Assembly: GCF_006442315.1 (NCBI RefSeq)
Contig: NZ_VFVY01000002.1
Span: 1-64,000 of the forward strand
Source of the DNA: Mesorhizobium sp. B2-3-4
GTDB lineage: Bacteria > Pseudomonadota > Alphaproteobacteria > Rhizobiales > Rhizobiaceae
DNA: 64,000 nt
Reading direction: 5' to 3'
Shown here: one piece after another, positions 45,495-53,883 of the stretch
Numbering within the stretch: position 1 is the stretch's first letter
Layout of the letters: every line of letters begins with the position of its first letter
The notes under the pieces: model-generated
Told to the model about the DNA's origin: nothing
Database searches by the model: none
What the model saw: the letters and a program-made list of their open reading frames with translations, nothing else
Program-made: the position numbers and the translations under genes

Positions 45495-45511
45495 GGATGG
45501 GGACGTCGAAA

Positions 45512-46414
45512 ATGGATGCCGGTCCGCGATATTTCATCGAGGTTGCCAATCAGGGATCGTTTCGCGGAGCCTCCGAGAAACTGAATGTCGCGGCCTCGGC
45601 CATCAGCCGTCAGGTCAAGCTCCTGGAAGAGGAATTCGCAGCCGAGTTTTTCCAGCGCAGCGTCAAGGGCATCGAACTCACCGCGGCTGGCGAAGCGTTC
45701 CTGTCCTATGCCCGCGGGGTGGAGGCAGAGCGAAACCGGCTTCGCCAGAGCCTCGACGATCTGAACAAACTCAAGCGCGGTCATGTGCGGATCGCATCGA
45801 TCGACGGCGTGGTTGCCGGGCCTCTGTCCGACATCATCGCCAGATTTCGAACGATGCATCCAGGGATCACCTTCGACTTGCGCTCCATGGGAACCGACGC
45901 TGTCGTCGAGGATGTGCGCGTGGGAAAGGCCGACATCGGCATTGCCTTCCATTCTCCTGCGCGCGAAGGCGTTCGCGTTGTCCATCGCGTGCAGGATCCA
46001 CTCTATGCAGTCGTCGGCAAGGATCATGAACTGGCAGAACGTGATGCAATCAGCGTGGCGGAGCTGGCCGAGCTGCCTCTGGCACTTCCCGACGCCAGTT
46101 TTGGTATCCGCAAATTGGTCGATGGTTGGTGCGTCACGCGCAAACTACGTCTCAAGGTGGTTCTGGAGACCAATTCCATCGAGGCGCTGCGCGGCTATGC
46201 GCGCTCGGGTGCAGGCGTCACGCTGCTGCCTTATCTGTCGTCGCGGCGCGATGTGGAAACCGGCATGGTCCGGGCAATCCGGCTCGACGTCGAAGAACTG
46301 AGATCCTCGTCCGTTGAAGTGTGCGTTCATGCCGACAGGCTGGCGCCGATAGCGGCCGAAGCGTTTCTCGAGAGCCTGGTTCTGTTGCTTGCCGGAGAAA
46401 AATTGCCGTTATGA
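45512..46414 (+). CDS. LysR family transcriptional regulator
   Basis: With ATG 45512 (GGGGA 8 bases upstream; ATG 45497 is an alternative) the protein has 300 residues. The DNA-binding domain is MDAGPRYFIEVANQGSFRGA with NVAASAISRQVKLLEEEFAA. The effector domain runs from GHVRIASIDGVVAGPLSDII to the C-terminus, with YARSGAGVTLLPYLSSRRDV near residue 230. It is flanked by two copies of one palindrome, one before itself and one before the seven-gene operon starting at 46532, so it probably controls both and perhaps the divergent transporter. Confidence 0.92.
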   Translation: MDAGPRYFIEVANQGSFRGASEKLNVAASAISRQVKLLEEEFAAEFFQRSVKGIELTAAGEAFLSYARGVEAERNRLRQSLDDLNKLKRGHVRIASIDGVVAGPLSDIIARFRTMHPGITFDLRSMGTDAVVEDVRVGKADIGIAFHSPAREGVRVVHRVQDPLYAVVGKDHELAERDAISVAELAELPLALPDASFGIRKLVDGWCVTRKLRLKVVLETNSIEALRGYARSGAGVTLLPYLSSRRDVETGMVRAIRLDVEELRSSSVEVCVHADRLAPIAAEAFLESLVLLLAGEKLPL

Positions 46415-46436
46415 CCAGATAGCGGCTCCCACTATC

Positions 46437-46453
46437 GTTCTATTTATTAGATC
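46437..46453. promoter_or_regulatory. Palindromic operator, site 2 (before the aspartate-module operon)
   Basis: GTTCTATTTATTAGATC keeps 14 of 17 bases of the site at 45478-45494, including both T/A arms. It lies in the A+T-rich 117-base gap between the LysR gene and the first aldehyde dehydrogenase, about 80 bases before the ATG, a usual activator position. Confidence 0.62.
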
Positions 46454-46531
46454 GCTAAGTGCAATATTCTGATATTTTCAGAGCGTGAGGAATGTGACAG
46501 TTTCGCCCCCATCGCAAAGGTTGATCGGGGA

Positions 46532-47992
46532 ATGCAGGTGGCCAAGGATCGTATTTACTCACCCTTCGACGGCCGGGTCGTTGGCGAGATGCCGCTGGCC
46601 ACCGAAGCAGAGGTAGAGGCAGCGGTCGGTGCTGCCGTGGCTTCGTTCCAGACATACCGCCGCCTGCCGCGCTTCGTTCGCGCCGACATACTCCAGCGCG
46701 CCTCGGAGTTGCTGGGCAAGCGTCGCGAGGAAGCGGCTGCACTGATCTCGGCAGAGGCGGGCAAGCCCCTCTATGACGCGCGTGGTGAGGTGGCGAGGTC
46801 GATCTTCAATCTCTCCAACGCCGCCGCCGAAGCGCGCCGCATCGCTGGCGTGGAAATACCGCTCGACATGGATGGCGGGATTTTCGCCTACCAGACGACT
46901 GGTGACGGCGGCGCGCGGATCGACCTGTCCGACATGGACCAGCAAGCACTTGTCGCCGGCAGCCGTCGCGTCGGCTTGGCACGCCGGTTTCCGATCGGGC
47001 CGGTGCTTGCGATAGCGCCGTTCAATTTTCCGCTCAATCTGGTGCTCCATAAGGTTGCGCCGGCACTGGCGGTCGGCAATTCAGTGGTGCTCAAGCCGGC
47101 ACCGCAGACGCCACTGACATCCGTGCTGCTTGCCGAGATTCTGACCGAGGCCGGTTTGCCGGACGGCGTCTTGAATGTGGTCCATTGCGCCGTTCCTCTG
47201 GCGGAAAAAATGGTACGGGACGACCGCTTCCATATGGTCACCTTCACGGGCTCGGCGCCGGTCGGATGGCACATCAAGTCGATCGCGGGCAAAAAGAAGG
47301 TTGCGCTCGAACTTGGCGGCAATGCCGCGGTGATCGTGTGCGCCGACGCCGATCTGGAACTGGCGGCGGCGCGCTGCGTGCGCGGTGGCGTCGTCTATGG
47401 CGGGCAGTACTGCATCGGTGTCCAGCGGATCCTGGTTCATGAAAGTGTCCGCAAGCCCTTCCAGGAAAGCCTGGTGCGCAAGCTGCGCGACTGCAAGGTT
47501 GGTGACCCCGCTTTGCCCGACACCGATGTCGGCCCCGTCATCGACCAAAGATCGGCGGCCAGGATCAAGTCGTGGATCGACGAAGCGGTCGAGGCCGGCG
47601 CGAGGATTGTCATTGGAGGCGGCAGGGCGAATTCCATCGTTGAGCCAACGCTTCTGGCTGGCACGAAACCGGGGATGAAGGTGGAGGACGAGGAGATATT
47701 CGGCCCCGTCATGACCATCAATTCATTTGAGCGCTTCGGCGACGCGGTGTCTCGCGCCAACGCCACGCGCTACGGCCTGCAGGGCGGATTGTTCACGCGC
47801 GACCTGCGCCAGGCTTTCACCGCGCTTGAGGATTGGGACGTGGGCGGCCTGATGATCAACGACGTGCCCATCTACCGTATCGACAACATGCCCTTCGGCG
47901 GCTGGAAGGAATCCGGCATCGGCAGGGAGGGAACAAGGTTTGCAATGGAAGAGATGAGCGAGCTGAAGCATCTCGTCATCAACTACCATTGA
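46532..47992 (+). CDS. NAD(P)-dependent aldehyde dehydrogenase
   Basis: The 486-residue protein has complete ALDH motifs: AIAPFNFPLNLVLHKVAPAL near residue 165, FTGSAPVGWHIKS near 240, general base Glu260 in ALELGGNA, nucleophile Cys294 in GGQYCIGVQR, and C-terminal MPFGGWKESGIGREG. It resembles the lactaldehyde/benzaldehyde-type branch. First gene of the seven-gene plus-strand operon; the racemase-fold gene follows after 21 bases. It likely oxidises an aldehyde made by the operon's GMC enzyme. Confidence 0.9.
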   Translation: MQVAKDRIYSPFDGRVVGEMPLATEAEVEAAVGAAVASFQTYRRLPRFVRADILQRASELLGKRREEAAALISAEAGKPLYDARGEVARSIFNLSNAAAEARRIAGVEIPLDMDGGIFAYQTTGDGGARIDLSDMDQQALVAGSRRVGLARRFPIGPVLAIAPFNFPLNLVLHKVAPALAVGNSVVLKPAPQTPLTSVLLAEILTEAGLPDGVLNVVHCAVPLAEKMVRDDRFHMVTFTGSAPVGWHIKSIAGKKKVALELGGNAAVIVCADADLELAAARCVRGGVVYGGQYCIGVQRILVHESVRKPFQESLVRKLRDCKVGDPALPDTDVGPVIDQRSAARIKSWIDEAVEAGARIVIGGGRANSIVEPTLLAGTKPGMKVEDEEIFGPVMTINSFERFGDAVSRANATRYGLQGGLFTRDLRQAFTALEDWDVGGLMINDVPIYRIDNMPFGGWKESGIGREGTRFAMEEMSELKHLVINYH

Positions 47993-48013
47993 AGAAAATC
48001 AAAGGAGAAAATC

Positions 48014-48715
48014 GTGACTAGAGGTCATGCATCGCAAATAAAGCCTGCCAAGATCGGGCTGATCGGCGGTCTAGCCATCCGCGCAGGAATTTTCTACTAC
48101 GACCAGATCCTCAGAAGGTACAATGACGCCCAAATCCCTCTGGACCTGATCCTGAGGCATGCCAACGTCAACACCGTCCTCGAAAACATCAGCGTTGGAA
48201 ATCGGCTTGGGCTTGGCAACTACCTGGGGTCATTGGCCAACGAATTGTTCGACGCCGGTGTCGACACGGTATCGGTGACGGCCGTCGCGCCGCATCTGGC
48301 GATCGACGAGATCAAAAAGGCGTCCAAAGGGCCAATCGTCAATGTTCTGGAATCCATCGCCGGAGGCCTGAAGACGGCAGGTCTGGAACGTGTGGCGATC
48401 CTCGGCAACCGGGCCGTGATGGCGACCGACATCTTTGGCTCGGTGCCACGGCAAATGGTGGTCAAGCTCGATCCCAAGGAGATCGATGTCGTGCACGATA
48501 CCTACAACGACATCGCGCTCTTTGGTAAGCGCGGCACAAAGGCGGAAGTCGAATATTTCGGCAATCTTGCCGACGACCTTATCACAAGGCGGGGCGCGCA
48601 GGCCGTGGTCCTGGCAGGGACCGATCTGTCTTCATTTTACGCCGAGCAGAAGCCTGCCTTTCCGTTCCTTGATGTTGCCGAACTGCACATCGATCAGATC
48701 CTGACAAGGATCTGA
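48014..48715 (+). CDS. Asp/Glu racemase-fold protein lacking catalytic cysteines
   Basis: The 233-residue protein aligns by eye with aspartate/glutamate racemases: IGLIGGLAIRAGIFYYDQIL at the N-terminus, DTVSVTAVAPHLAIDEI where the first catalytic motif should be, and AQAVVLAGTDLSSF where LGCTE should be. The first Cys position is Ala90 and the second Gly202; the whole protein contains no cysteine. A normal two-thiol racemase mechanism is therefore impossible, and it may be a lyase, isomerase or binding protein. GTG 48014 has AGGAG 7 bases upstream. Confidence 0.72.
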   Translation: MTRGHASQIKPAKIGLIGGLAIRAGIFYYDQILRRYNDAQIPLDLILRHANVNTVLENISVGNRLGLGNYLGSLANELFDAGVDTVSVTAVAPHLAIDEIKKASKGPIVNVLESIAGGLKTAGLERVAILGNRAVMATDIFGSVPRQMVVKLDPKEIDVVHDTYNDIALFGKRGTKAEVEYFGNLADDLITRRGAQAVVLAGTDLSSFYAEQKPAFPFLDVAELHIDQILTRI

Positions 48716-48754
48716 TCGCTTCCAAGACCGCTGGTTTGCTGGGGCGCCTTGAAT

Positions 48755-49741
48755 ATGACTTCTCTCTCTCAACTCAACGTTGCCGTTTGGCGATATGACC
48801 GCACACAGGCTCTCTACGATGGGCGGGTCACGTTCGGTGACCGTCCTGCAGCCATGATCGACAAGCCGCTGGAGGAAATATTTTCCAAGGCATTCTCGTC
48901 CGCGGAGTACGAAATAAGCGAGCTGTCGCTCAGCAATTATCTGCGGGCGCGTGTGGATGGCGAATGCGCCTACCGTGGAATTCCGATCTTCCCGTCGCGG
49001 AGTTTTCGCCACGGCGCTTTCTACGTCCGGATCGACAGTCCGATCAGGAGTCCACGAGATCTGATCGGACGCAAGGTGGGCGTGCGGGAATATTCCATGA
49101 CGGCGGCCTTGGCGGCCCGCGGCGGGCTGCGCGATCAGTTTGGCGTCGAGGCCGACCAGATACGCTGGATAGTCGGCGATGTGAATGAGCGCGAACGAAG
49201 CGACATACAGTTGCCCAAGCTCTATAAGAACGTTTCGCTGGAATTGGCGCCCGGTGGCGCGCTGCTGGACCCTCTGCTGTTGGCCGGCGAGATCGATGCG
49301 ATCCTGGCCTACAAGCCGATCAAAAGTACGCTGGGCGAGAAGCCGCTATCCCGGCGGCTGTTTGCGGATCCTGAAGCGGTCGAGAAAGACTACTATGCCA
49401 AGACCGGCGTCTTCCCGATCATGCATCTGGTCGGTGTGCGCATTGTCGATGCAGCGACCGACGCGTCGCTTGTGAGCGATATCTACAATGCGTTCGCGCA
49501 TGCACAGCATATCGCGAACGGCGATCTCTCCTATGAACAGGCCTTGAAAATCGGATTGCCATGGCTGCGCCAGGAACTCGAACGCACCAGAGCGGTCATG
49601 GGCCAGGATTACTGGCCGAACGGTTTTTCGGCCAACCGCAAAGTGCTGGAGACGATGATCGACTGGTCGTTCAAGGACGGTCTGATTTCCCGCAGAATTG
49701 CTCCGGAAGAGCTGTTCTTCAGCGAGATGCTTTCGACCTGA
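48755..49741 (+). CDS. 4,5-dihydroxyphthalate decarboxylase-like protein (periplasmic-binding-protein-like fold, cytosolic)
   Basis: The 328-residue protein has a type II binding-protein fold: RFTFGDRP-like start (YDGRVTFGDRPAAMIDKPLE), SLSNYLRARVDGECAYRGIP, IFPSRSFRHGAFYVR and GRKVGVREYSMTAALAARGG. This pattern is shared with Pht5-type 4,5-dihydroxyphthalate decarboxylases. No signal peptide is visible, which argues for an enzyme over a transport binding protein, and no permease is nearby. A decarboxylase would fit between the aldehyde dehydrogenases and amino-acid enzymes. ATG 48755 was chosen over a TTG two codons upstream. Confidence 0.68.
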   Translation: MTSLSQLNVAVWRYDRTQALYDGRVTFGDRPAAMIDKPLEEIFSKAFSSAEYEISELSLSNYLRARVDGECAYRGIPIFPSRSFRHGAFYVRIDSPIRSPRDLIGRKVGVREYSMTAALAARGGLRDQFGVEADQIRWIVGDVNERERSDIQLPKLYKNVSLELAPGGALLDPLLLAGEIDAILAYKPIKSTLGEKPLSRRLFADPEAVEKDYYAKTGVFPIMHLVGVRIVDAATDASLVSDIYNAFAHAQHIANGDLSYEQALKIGLPWLRQELERTRAVMGQDYWPNGFSANRKVLETMIDWSFKDGLISRRIAPEELFFSEMLST

Positions 49742-49810
49742 GATATCCGAATTTCCCGATATTTTTCCGGCGCTCGCCATGACGACGCCTGGCAACCATG
49801 GATTTAGCCG

Positions 49811-51292
49811 ATGTCTTTCTTTAGTCGATTTTCGACAATGGATGAGGCCGTCGCGGCGGCGCTGCCAAGCCACCTCGGGCTCTATGTCGGTGGCGAATGG
49901 CGCGACGCCGCCGGTGGCCGTACCACCACTTATAATCCCGGCAAAGGCATCGAACTGGCCAGTGTCGCGGAAGCCAATGCGCACGATGTCGAAATGGCAG
50001 TGGCCGCTGCCCACAAGGCATTTCTTTCATGGCGAAAGGTCAAGCCGTTGGAGCGCGCCGCGCTGTTGAAGCGGGTTGCTGCGGTCGTGCGCGAAAATGC
50101 CGAGGAACTGGCGCTCCTCGATTCCGCTAATTGTGGAAATCCGGTGCGCGCCATGACGCGTGACGTGATGGATGGCGCGGCACTGATCGACTATTTCGCG
50201 GGTCTCGCCATCGAGGCCAAGGGCGAAGTCATGCCTGTAGGCGAGGGCAAGGTGAACATGACCCTGCAGGAACCTTACGGGGTTTGCGTGCGTATCCTGG
50301 CCTACAATCATCCGCTGATGTTTGCCGCAGGCAAACTGGCGGCGCCGCTGGTGACTGGCAATACTGTCATCCTCAAGCCTCCGCCGCAGGCGCCGCTGTC
50401 CGTTATCCGGATGATGGAATTGATCGACGGCATTCTGCCACCGGGCGTTCTCAGTCTCGTGACAGGAGGACTGGAGTGCGGCAAGGCACTGGTTTCCCAT
50501 CCCTTGACACGGGTCGTGGGGCTCGTCGGCAGCGTACCCGCCGGCAGGGCCGCCGCGGTGTCCGCGGCCGAGGGGCTGAAGCATGTCGCGCTCGAACTCG
50601 GCGGCAAGAACGCGCTCATCGCCTATCCCGATGCCGATATTGAGCGCACGGTTGCCGGCGCCATCAGCGGAATGAACTTCGCGTGGTGCGGGCAATCCTG
50701 CGGATCGACATCCCGGCTGTTCGTCCACGAAAGCGTCCACGACAAGGTGCTCCAAGGGGTACTGGGAAAGCTCGAAGCATTCAAACCCGGCATTCCCACG
50801 GAGCTGTCGACGACGATGGGTGCGATTATCTCGCCCGTCCAGCTTGGCAAGATCAAAAGCTACGTCGAGATCGGCCGCAACGAGGCTGATCTCGTATACG
50901 GAGGCACGACCCCGACGGATTGCGAACTGCAGGGCGGAAATTACATCAACCCGACCGTTTTCGCCGACGTCGACATGTCCAAGCGCATCGCTCGCGAGGA
51001 AATTTTCGGACCCGTGATCTCCGTCATCAAGTGGTCCGACGAAGACCGGATGTTCGGCGATGTCAATGCCGTCGACTACGGCCTAACGGCGTCCATTTTC
51101 ACAACCAACCTCAGAAACGCGCATCATGCTTCCAGGCAGGTGGAGAGTGGATATGTATGGGTTAACGACGCCGGTCCACATATCCTTGGAGCACCATTTG
51201 GCGGGTATAAGATGTCTGGCCTTGGGCGTGAGGAAGCATTTTCAGAGCTTTATGCGTTCACGCAAACCAAGAATGTAAACATCACGCTTTGA
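49811..51292 (+). CDS. NAD(P)-dependent aldehyde dehydrogenase (second of the operon)
   Basis: The 493-residue protein has ALDH motifs throughout: RILAYNHPLMFAAGKLAAPL near residue 160, GLVGSVPAGRAAA (variant FTGS) near 240, general base Glu262 in ALELGGKNA, nucleophile Cys297 in GQSCGSTSR, and APFGGYKMSGLGREEAF. It resembles betaine-aldehyde-type enzymes. Its end runs into the aspartate dehydrogenase gene. Two distinct aldehyde dehydrogenases in one operon suggest two separate oxidation steps or a dialdehyde-type substrate. Confidence 0.9.
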   Translation: MSFFSRFSTMDEAVAAALPSHLGLYVGGEWRDAAGGRTTTYNPGKGIELASVAEANAHDVEMAVAAAHKAFLSWRKVKPLERAALLKRVAAVVRENAEELALLDSANCGNPVRAMTRDVMDGAALIDYFAGLAIEAKGEVMPVGEGKVNMTLQEPYGVCVRILAYNHPLMFAAGKLAAPLVTGNTVILKPPPQAPLSVIRMMELIDGILPPGVLSLVTGGLECGKALVSHPLTRVVGLVGSVPAGRAAAVSAAEGLKHVALELGGKNALIAYPDADIERTVAGAISGMNFAWCGQSCGSTSRLFVHESVHDKVLQGVLGKLEAFKPGIPTELSTTMGAIISPVQLGKIKSYVEIGRNEADLVYGGTTPTDCELQGGNYINPTVFADVDMSKRIAREEIFGPVISVIKWSDEDRMFGDVNAVDYGLTASIFTTNLRNAHHASRQVESGYVWVNDAGPHILGAPFGGYKMSGLGREEAFSELYAFTQTKNVNITL

Positions 51293-51327
51293 ACGCATCC
51301 ATGGTGATCGGCTGCCAGGCCGCCGAC

Positions 51328-52152
51328 ATGGCGTCCGCATATTGGAGTGACGGCAAATTGAAGATTGCTCTTGTCGGTCTAGGCGCCATCAACCGCCATG
51401 TCCTGGCGGTGCTCGGCCGCGTGGCGCCCACTGTGAAGGTCGCGGCTATCGGTTTGCGACGGGACGAGCTGCCGATGGTAGAGGTTCCCGGTGCGGCCGT
51501 CATAGTCGATCCCGAGGCGTTGCGGGACGTGGACGCCGAGATCGTGGTCGAGGCGGCCAGCCGCGAAGCAGTGACGATGTGGGGTGAAGCGGCGCTGAGA
51601 TACGCCCGCACATTCATCGTTTCTTCCGCGAGCGCCTTAGCCGACGAAGCAACCTATCAAAGGATGCATGACCTTGCCGTTGCCCATGGGAGCAGGCTGC
51701 TCGTCTCGTCGGGAGCTGTGGCTGGCATAGACGGCCTGGCGGCTGTCTCGCATGCCGGGGTCGACAGACTGCGTCATCAGATCATCAAGTCGCCCAGCGC
51801 CTGGCGGGGGACTGCGGCCGATAGCCTGCTCGGCAATGCCGGTCTCACAGTGCCCGTCTCGTTTTTCCGAGGAACGGCAAGGCAGGCGGGGAGTGGCTAC
51901 CCTGCCAATGCCAACGTCGCGGTGGTGACGGCCAAGGCCAGCGGTGTCGGGCTCGACGTTGCGGAGATCGAGCTCGTGGCCGATCCGTCCGCCACGGAAA
52001 ACAGGCACAGAATTCAGGCCAGCGGTGCTTTCGGCTCCATGTCCATCGAGCTGCATAACAAGCCATTGAAGGACAACCCGAAGTCTTCCCAGCTCGCCGC
52101 CTTGGCCCTTGTACGAATGATCGTGGCGCAAACACCCGGGATCCGCTTCTAG
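51328..52152 (+). CDS. L-aspartate dehydrogenase (NadX family)
   Basis: From ATG 51328 (CCAGG 8 bases upstream) the protein has 274 residues, close to NadX length; ATG 51301 and TTG 51289 are alternatives. The Rossmann motif is KIALVGLGAINRHVLAVLGR. The C-terminal domain has GYPANANVAVVTAKASGVGL, HRIQASGAFGSMSIELHNKP and DNPKSSQLAALALVRMI, the typical aspartate dehydrogenase pattern. It would convert L-aspartate and NAD(P) to oxaloacetate (through iminoaspartate) and ammonia, or the reverse. Aspartase three genes on strengthens an aspartate-centred pathway. Confidence 0.87.
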   Translation: MASAYWSDGKLKIALVGLGAINRHVLAVLGRVAPTVKVAAIGLRRDELPMVEVPGAAVIVDPEALRDVDAEIVVEAASREAVTMWGEAALRYARTFIVSSASALADEATYQRMHDLAVAHGSRLLVSSGAVAGIDGLAAVSHAGVDRLRHQIIKSPSAWRGTAADSLLGNAGLTVPVSFFRGTARQAGSGYPANANVAVVTAKASGVGLDVAEIELVADPSATENRHRIQASGAFGSMSIELHNKPLKDNPKSSQLAALALVRMIVAQTPGIRF

Positions 52153-52203
52153 CGACGCGGAAACGAACAGGGTGCGTTCCAGAACAACCGAGGCTTTGCC
52201 GGC

Positions 52204-53826
52204 ATGACGTCCCAGACATACGACTACATCATCGTCGGCGCGGGTTCGGCGGGCTGCACATTGGCTTGCCGGCTCTCCGAGGATGAGGATGTCAGCGTCC
52301 TGCTGCTGGAAGCCGGCGGCTGGGACTGGAACCCGCTGATCCACATACCCCTCGGCTGGCCGCGACTGCTGCTGAAGCGGATGGACGATTGGATGTATTT
52401 TTCCGAGCCACAGCCGGAGATCGGCAACCGGCCGATGGAATTTGCCCGCGGAAAAGTGATCGGCGGGTCGTCCTCGATCAATGCAATGGCCTATGTGCGC
52501 GGCAACAGCGCCGACTATGACCGATGGGCAGCCAACGGGCTGGAGGGATGGTCCTATGCCGATGTGCTGCCATACTTCCGACGCCAGGAAAGCTGGGAAG
52601 GCGGAGCTGACGCTTATCGTGGCGGCGATGGTCCGTTGGCGACAAGATTCTCACGCTACGGCGATCTGCTGGTGGAAGCGTTCACCGCTGCCGGCTTGGC
52701 GGCGGGGCATCCCTACACGCCTGACTACAATGGTGCGCAACAGGAAGGCTTCGGCGCCTGGCAGTTCACCATTCGGAACGGAAGGCGCTGCAGCGCGGCC
52801 GATGCCTATCTCAAACCAGCTCTGAGAAGGCGCAACTTGACACTGAAACTAAAGTCCCTAGCGACACGGATCGAATTCGAAAACAATCGCGCGACCGGCA
52901 TCACCTATCTGCGAAGGAGCGCGTTGTTCACGGCGCGGGCCACGCGTGAAGTGATCCTTTGCGGCGGCGTCGTCAATTCCCCGCAACTGCTCAACCTGTC
53001 GGGCATCGGCGATCCGGCAGAGCTTGCGGCAGCAGGTGTGAAGACACGCATTGGCCTGCCTGGTGTCGGCAAGAACCTGCAGGATCACATCTCGGCCGCG
53101 GTTAACTACAGGCGCCGTGGCACGGGCTTATTGTATGGGCGTATGCGCGCCGACCGCATCATGCGCGATCTGGCGAGTGCTTATTTTCTTGGCAAGGGGC
53201 CTGCGACGGACCTTCCGTCCGGAAGCATGGCATTCCTGAAGAGTTCGCCCGAAAAAGCGGTTCCCGATCTTCAATTCAAGCCGGTTGCGGCGCCCATGAC
53301 GGCAACTCCCCATCTCAGTCCGTTCTATAGGGGCTACGAAGATGGCTTTGCCTTGCGCGCGATCGTCATTCGGCCGGAAAGTCGGGGTCGAATAAGTCTA
53401 AGGACAAATGATCCCAGGCATGCCCCGCGCATCGTCCAGAACTTTCTAACAGTCGAAAATGACCGCAAGCTGCTTCGAACGGGACTACGAATGGCGCGAG
53501 ACATCGGCCGCCAGGAGCCTTTGCGCAACTACATCGACCGCGAGCTCGCTCCAGCGGGATTTACCGACAGCGAGATCGACGAGCACATCCATGCGACGGC
53601 AATCACAGTCCACCATCCGCTCGGAACCTGTAAGATGGGGACCGACGCCGATCCGCATGCGGTTGTCGATACCGCGTTGCGTGTGAGAGGAGTCGCCGGG
53701 CTCAGGATTGTCGATGCTTCGGTGATGCCCGATCTCACCGGGGGTAACATAAACGCGCCCGTCATCATGATTGCCGAAAGGGCCGCGGATCTGATCACAG
53801 GCCGGCCTCCGCTTTTGGCCCGATAA
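52204..53826 (+). CDS. GMC family flavin oxidoreductase
   Basis: The 540-residue protein shows GMC layout: DYIIVGAGSAGCTLACRLSE with LLLEAGG, GKVIGGSSSINAMAYVRGN (signature 1) near residue 85, GGVVNSPQLLNLSGIGDPA (signature 2) near 260 and the C-terminal active-site TVHHPLGTCKMGTDADPHAV. Such flavoproteins oxidise primary alcohols to aldehydes. WNPLIHIPLGW after the FAD motif is found in choline-dehydrogenase-like and pyridoxine-4-oxidase-like members. It probably provides the aldehyde for one of the operon's dehydrogenases. It differs in size and loops from the GMC protein at 14956. Confidence 0.9.
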   Translation: MTSQTYDYIIVGAGSAGCTLACRLSEDEDVSVLLLEAGGWDWNPLIHIPLGWPRLLLKRMDDWMYFSEPQPEIGNRPMEFARGKVIGGSSSINAMAYVRGNSADYDRWAANGLEGWSYADVLPYFRRQESWEGGADAYRGGDGPLATRFSRYGDLLVEAFTAAGLAAGHPYTPDYNGAQQEGFGAWQFTIRNGRRCSAADAYLKPALRRRNLTLKLKSLATRIEFENNRATGITYLRRSALFTARATREVILCGGVVNSPQLLNLSGIGDPAELAAAGVKTRIGLPGVGKNLQDHISAAVNYRRRGTGLLYGRMRADRIMRDLASAYFLGKGPATDLPSGSMAFLKSSPEKAVPDLQFKPVAAPMTATPHLSPFYRGYEDGFALRAIVIRPESRGRISLRTNDPRHAPRIVQNFLTVENDRKLLRTGLRMARDIGRQEPLRNYIDRELAPAGFTDSEIDEHIHATAITVHHPLGTCKMGTDADPHAVVDTALRVRGVAGLRIVDASVMPDLTGGNINAPVIMIAERAADLITGRPPLLAR

Positions 53827-53883
53827 ATTCGGCGCTGCCATTTTCGCAGGCATCAGGCTGCACATCAACGAACGGTCGAAGCA

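Noticed and set aside
29202..53826. Pyridoxine degradation pathway (GMC oxidase, lactonase-type protein, aldehyde dehydrogenases), as known in Mesorhizobium
   Set aside because: The lactonase-like protein is exported and far from the GMC gene, and the pyridoxamine-pyruvate aminotransferase, ring-opening oxygenase and amide hydrolase of that pathway are not recognised here.
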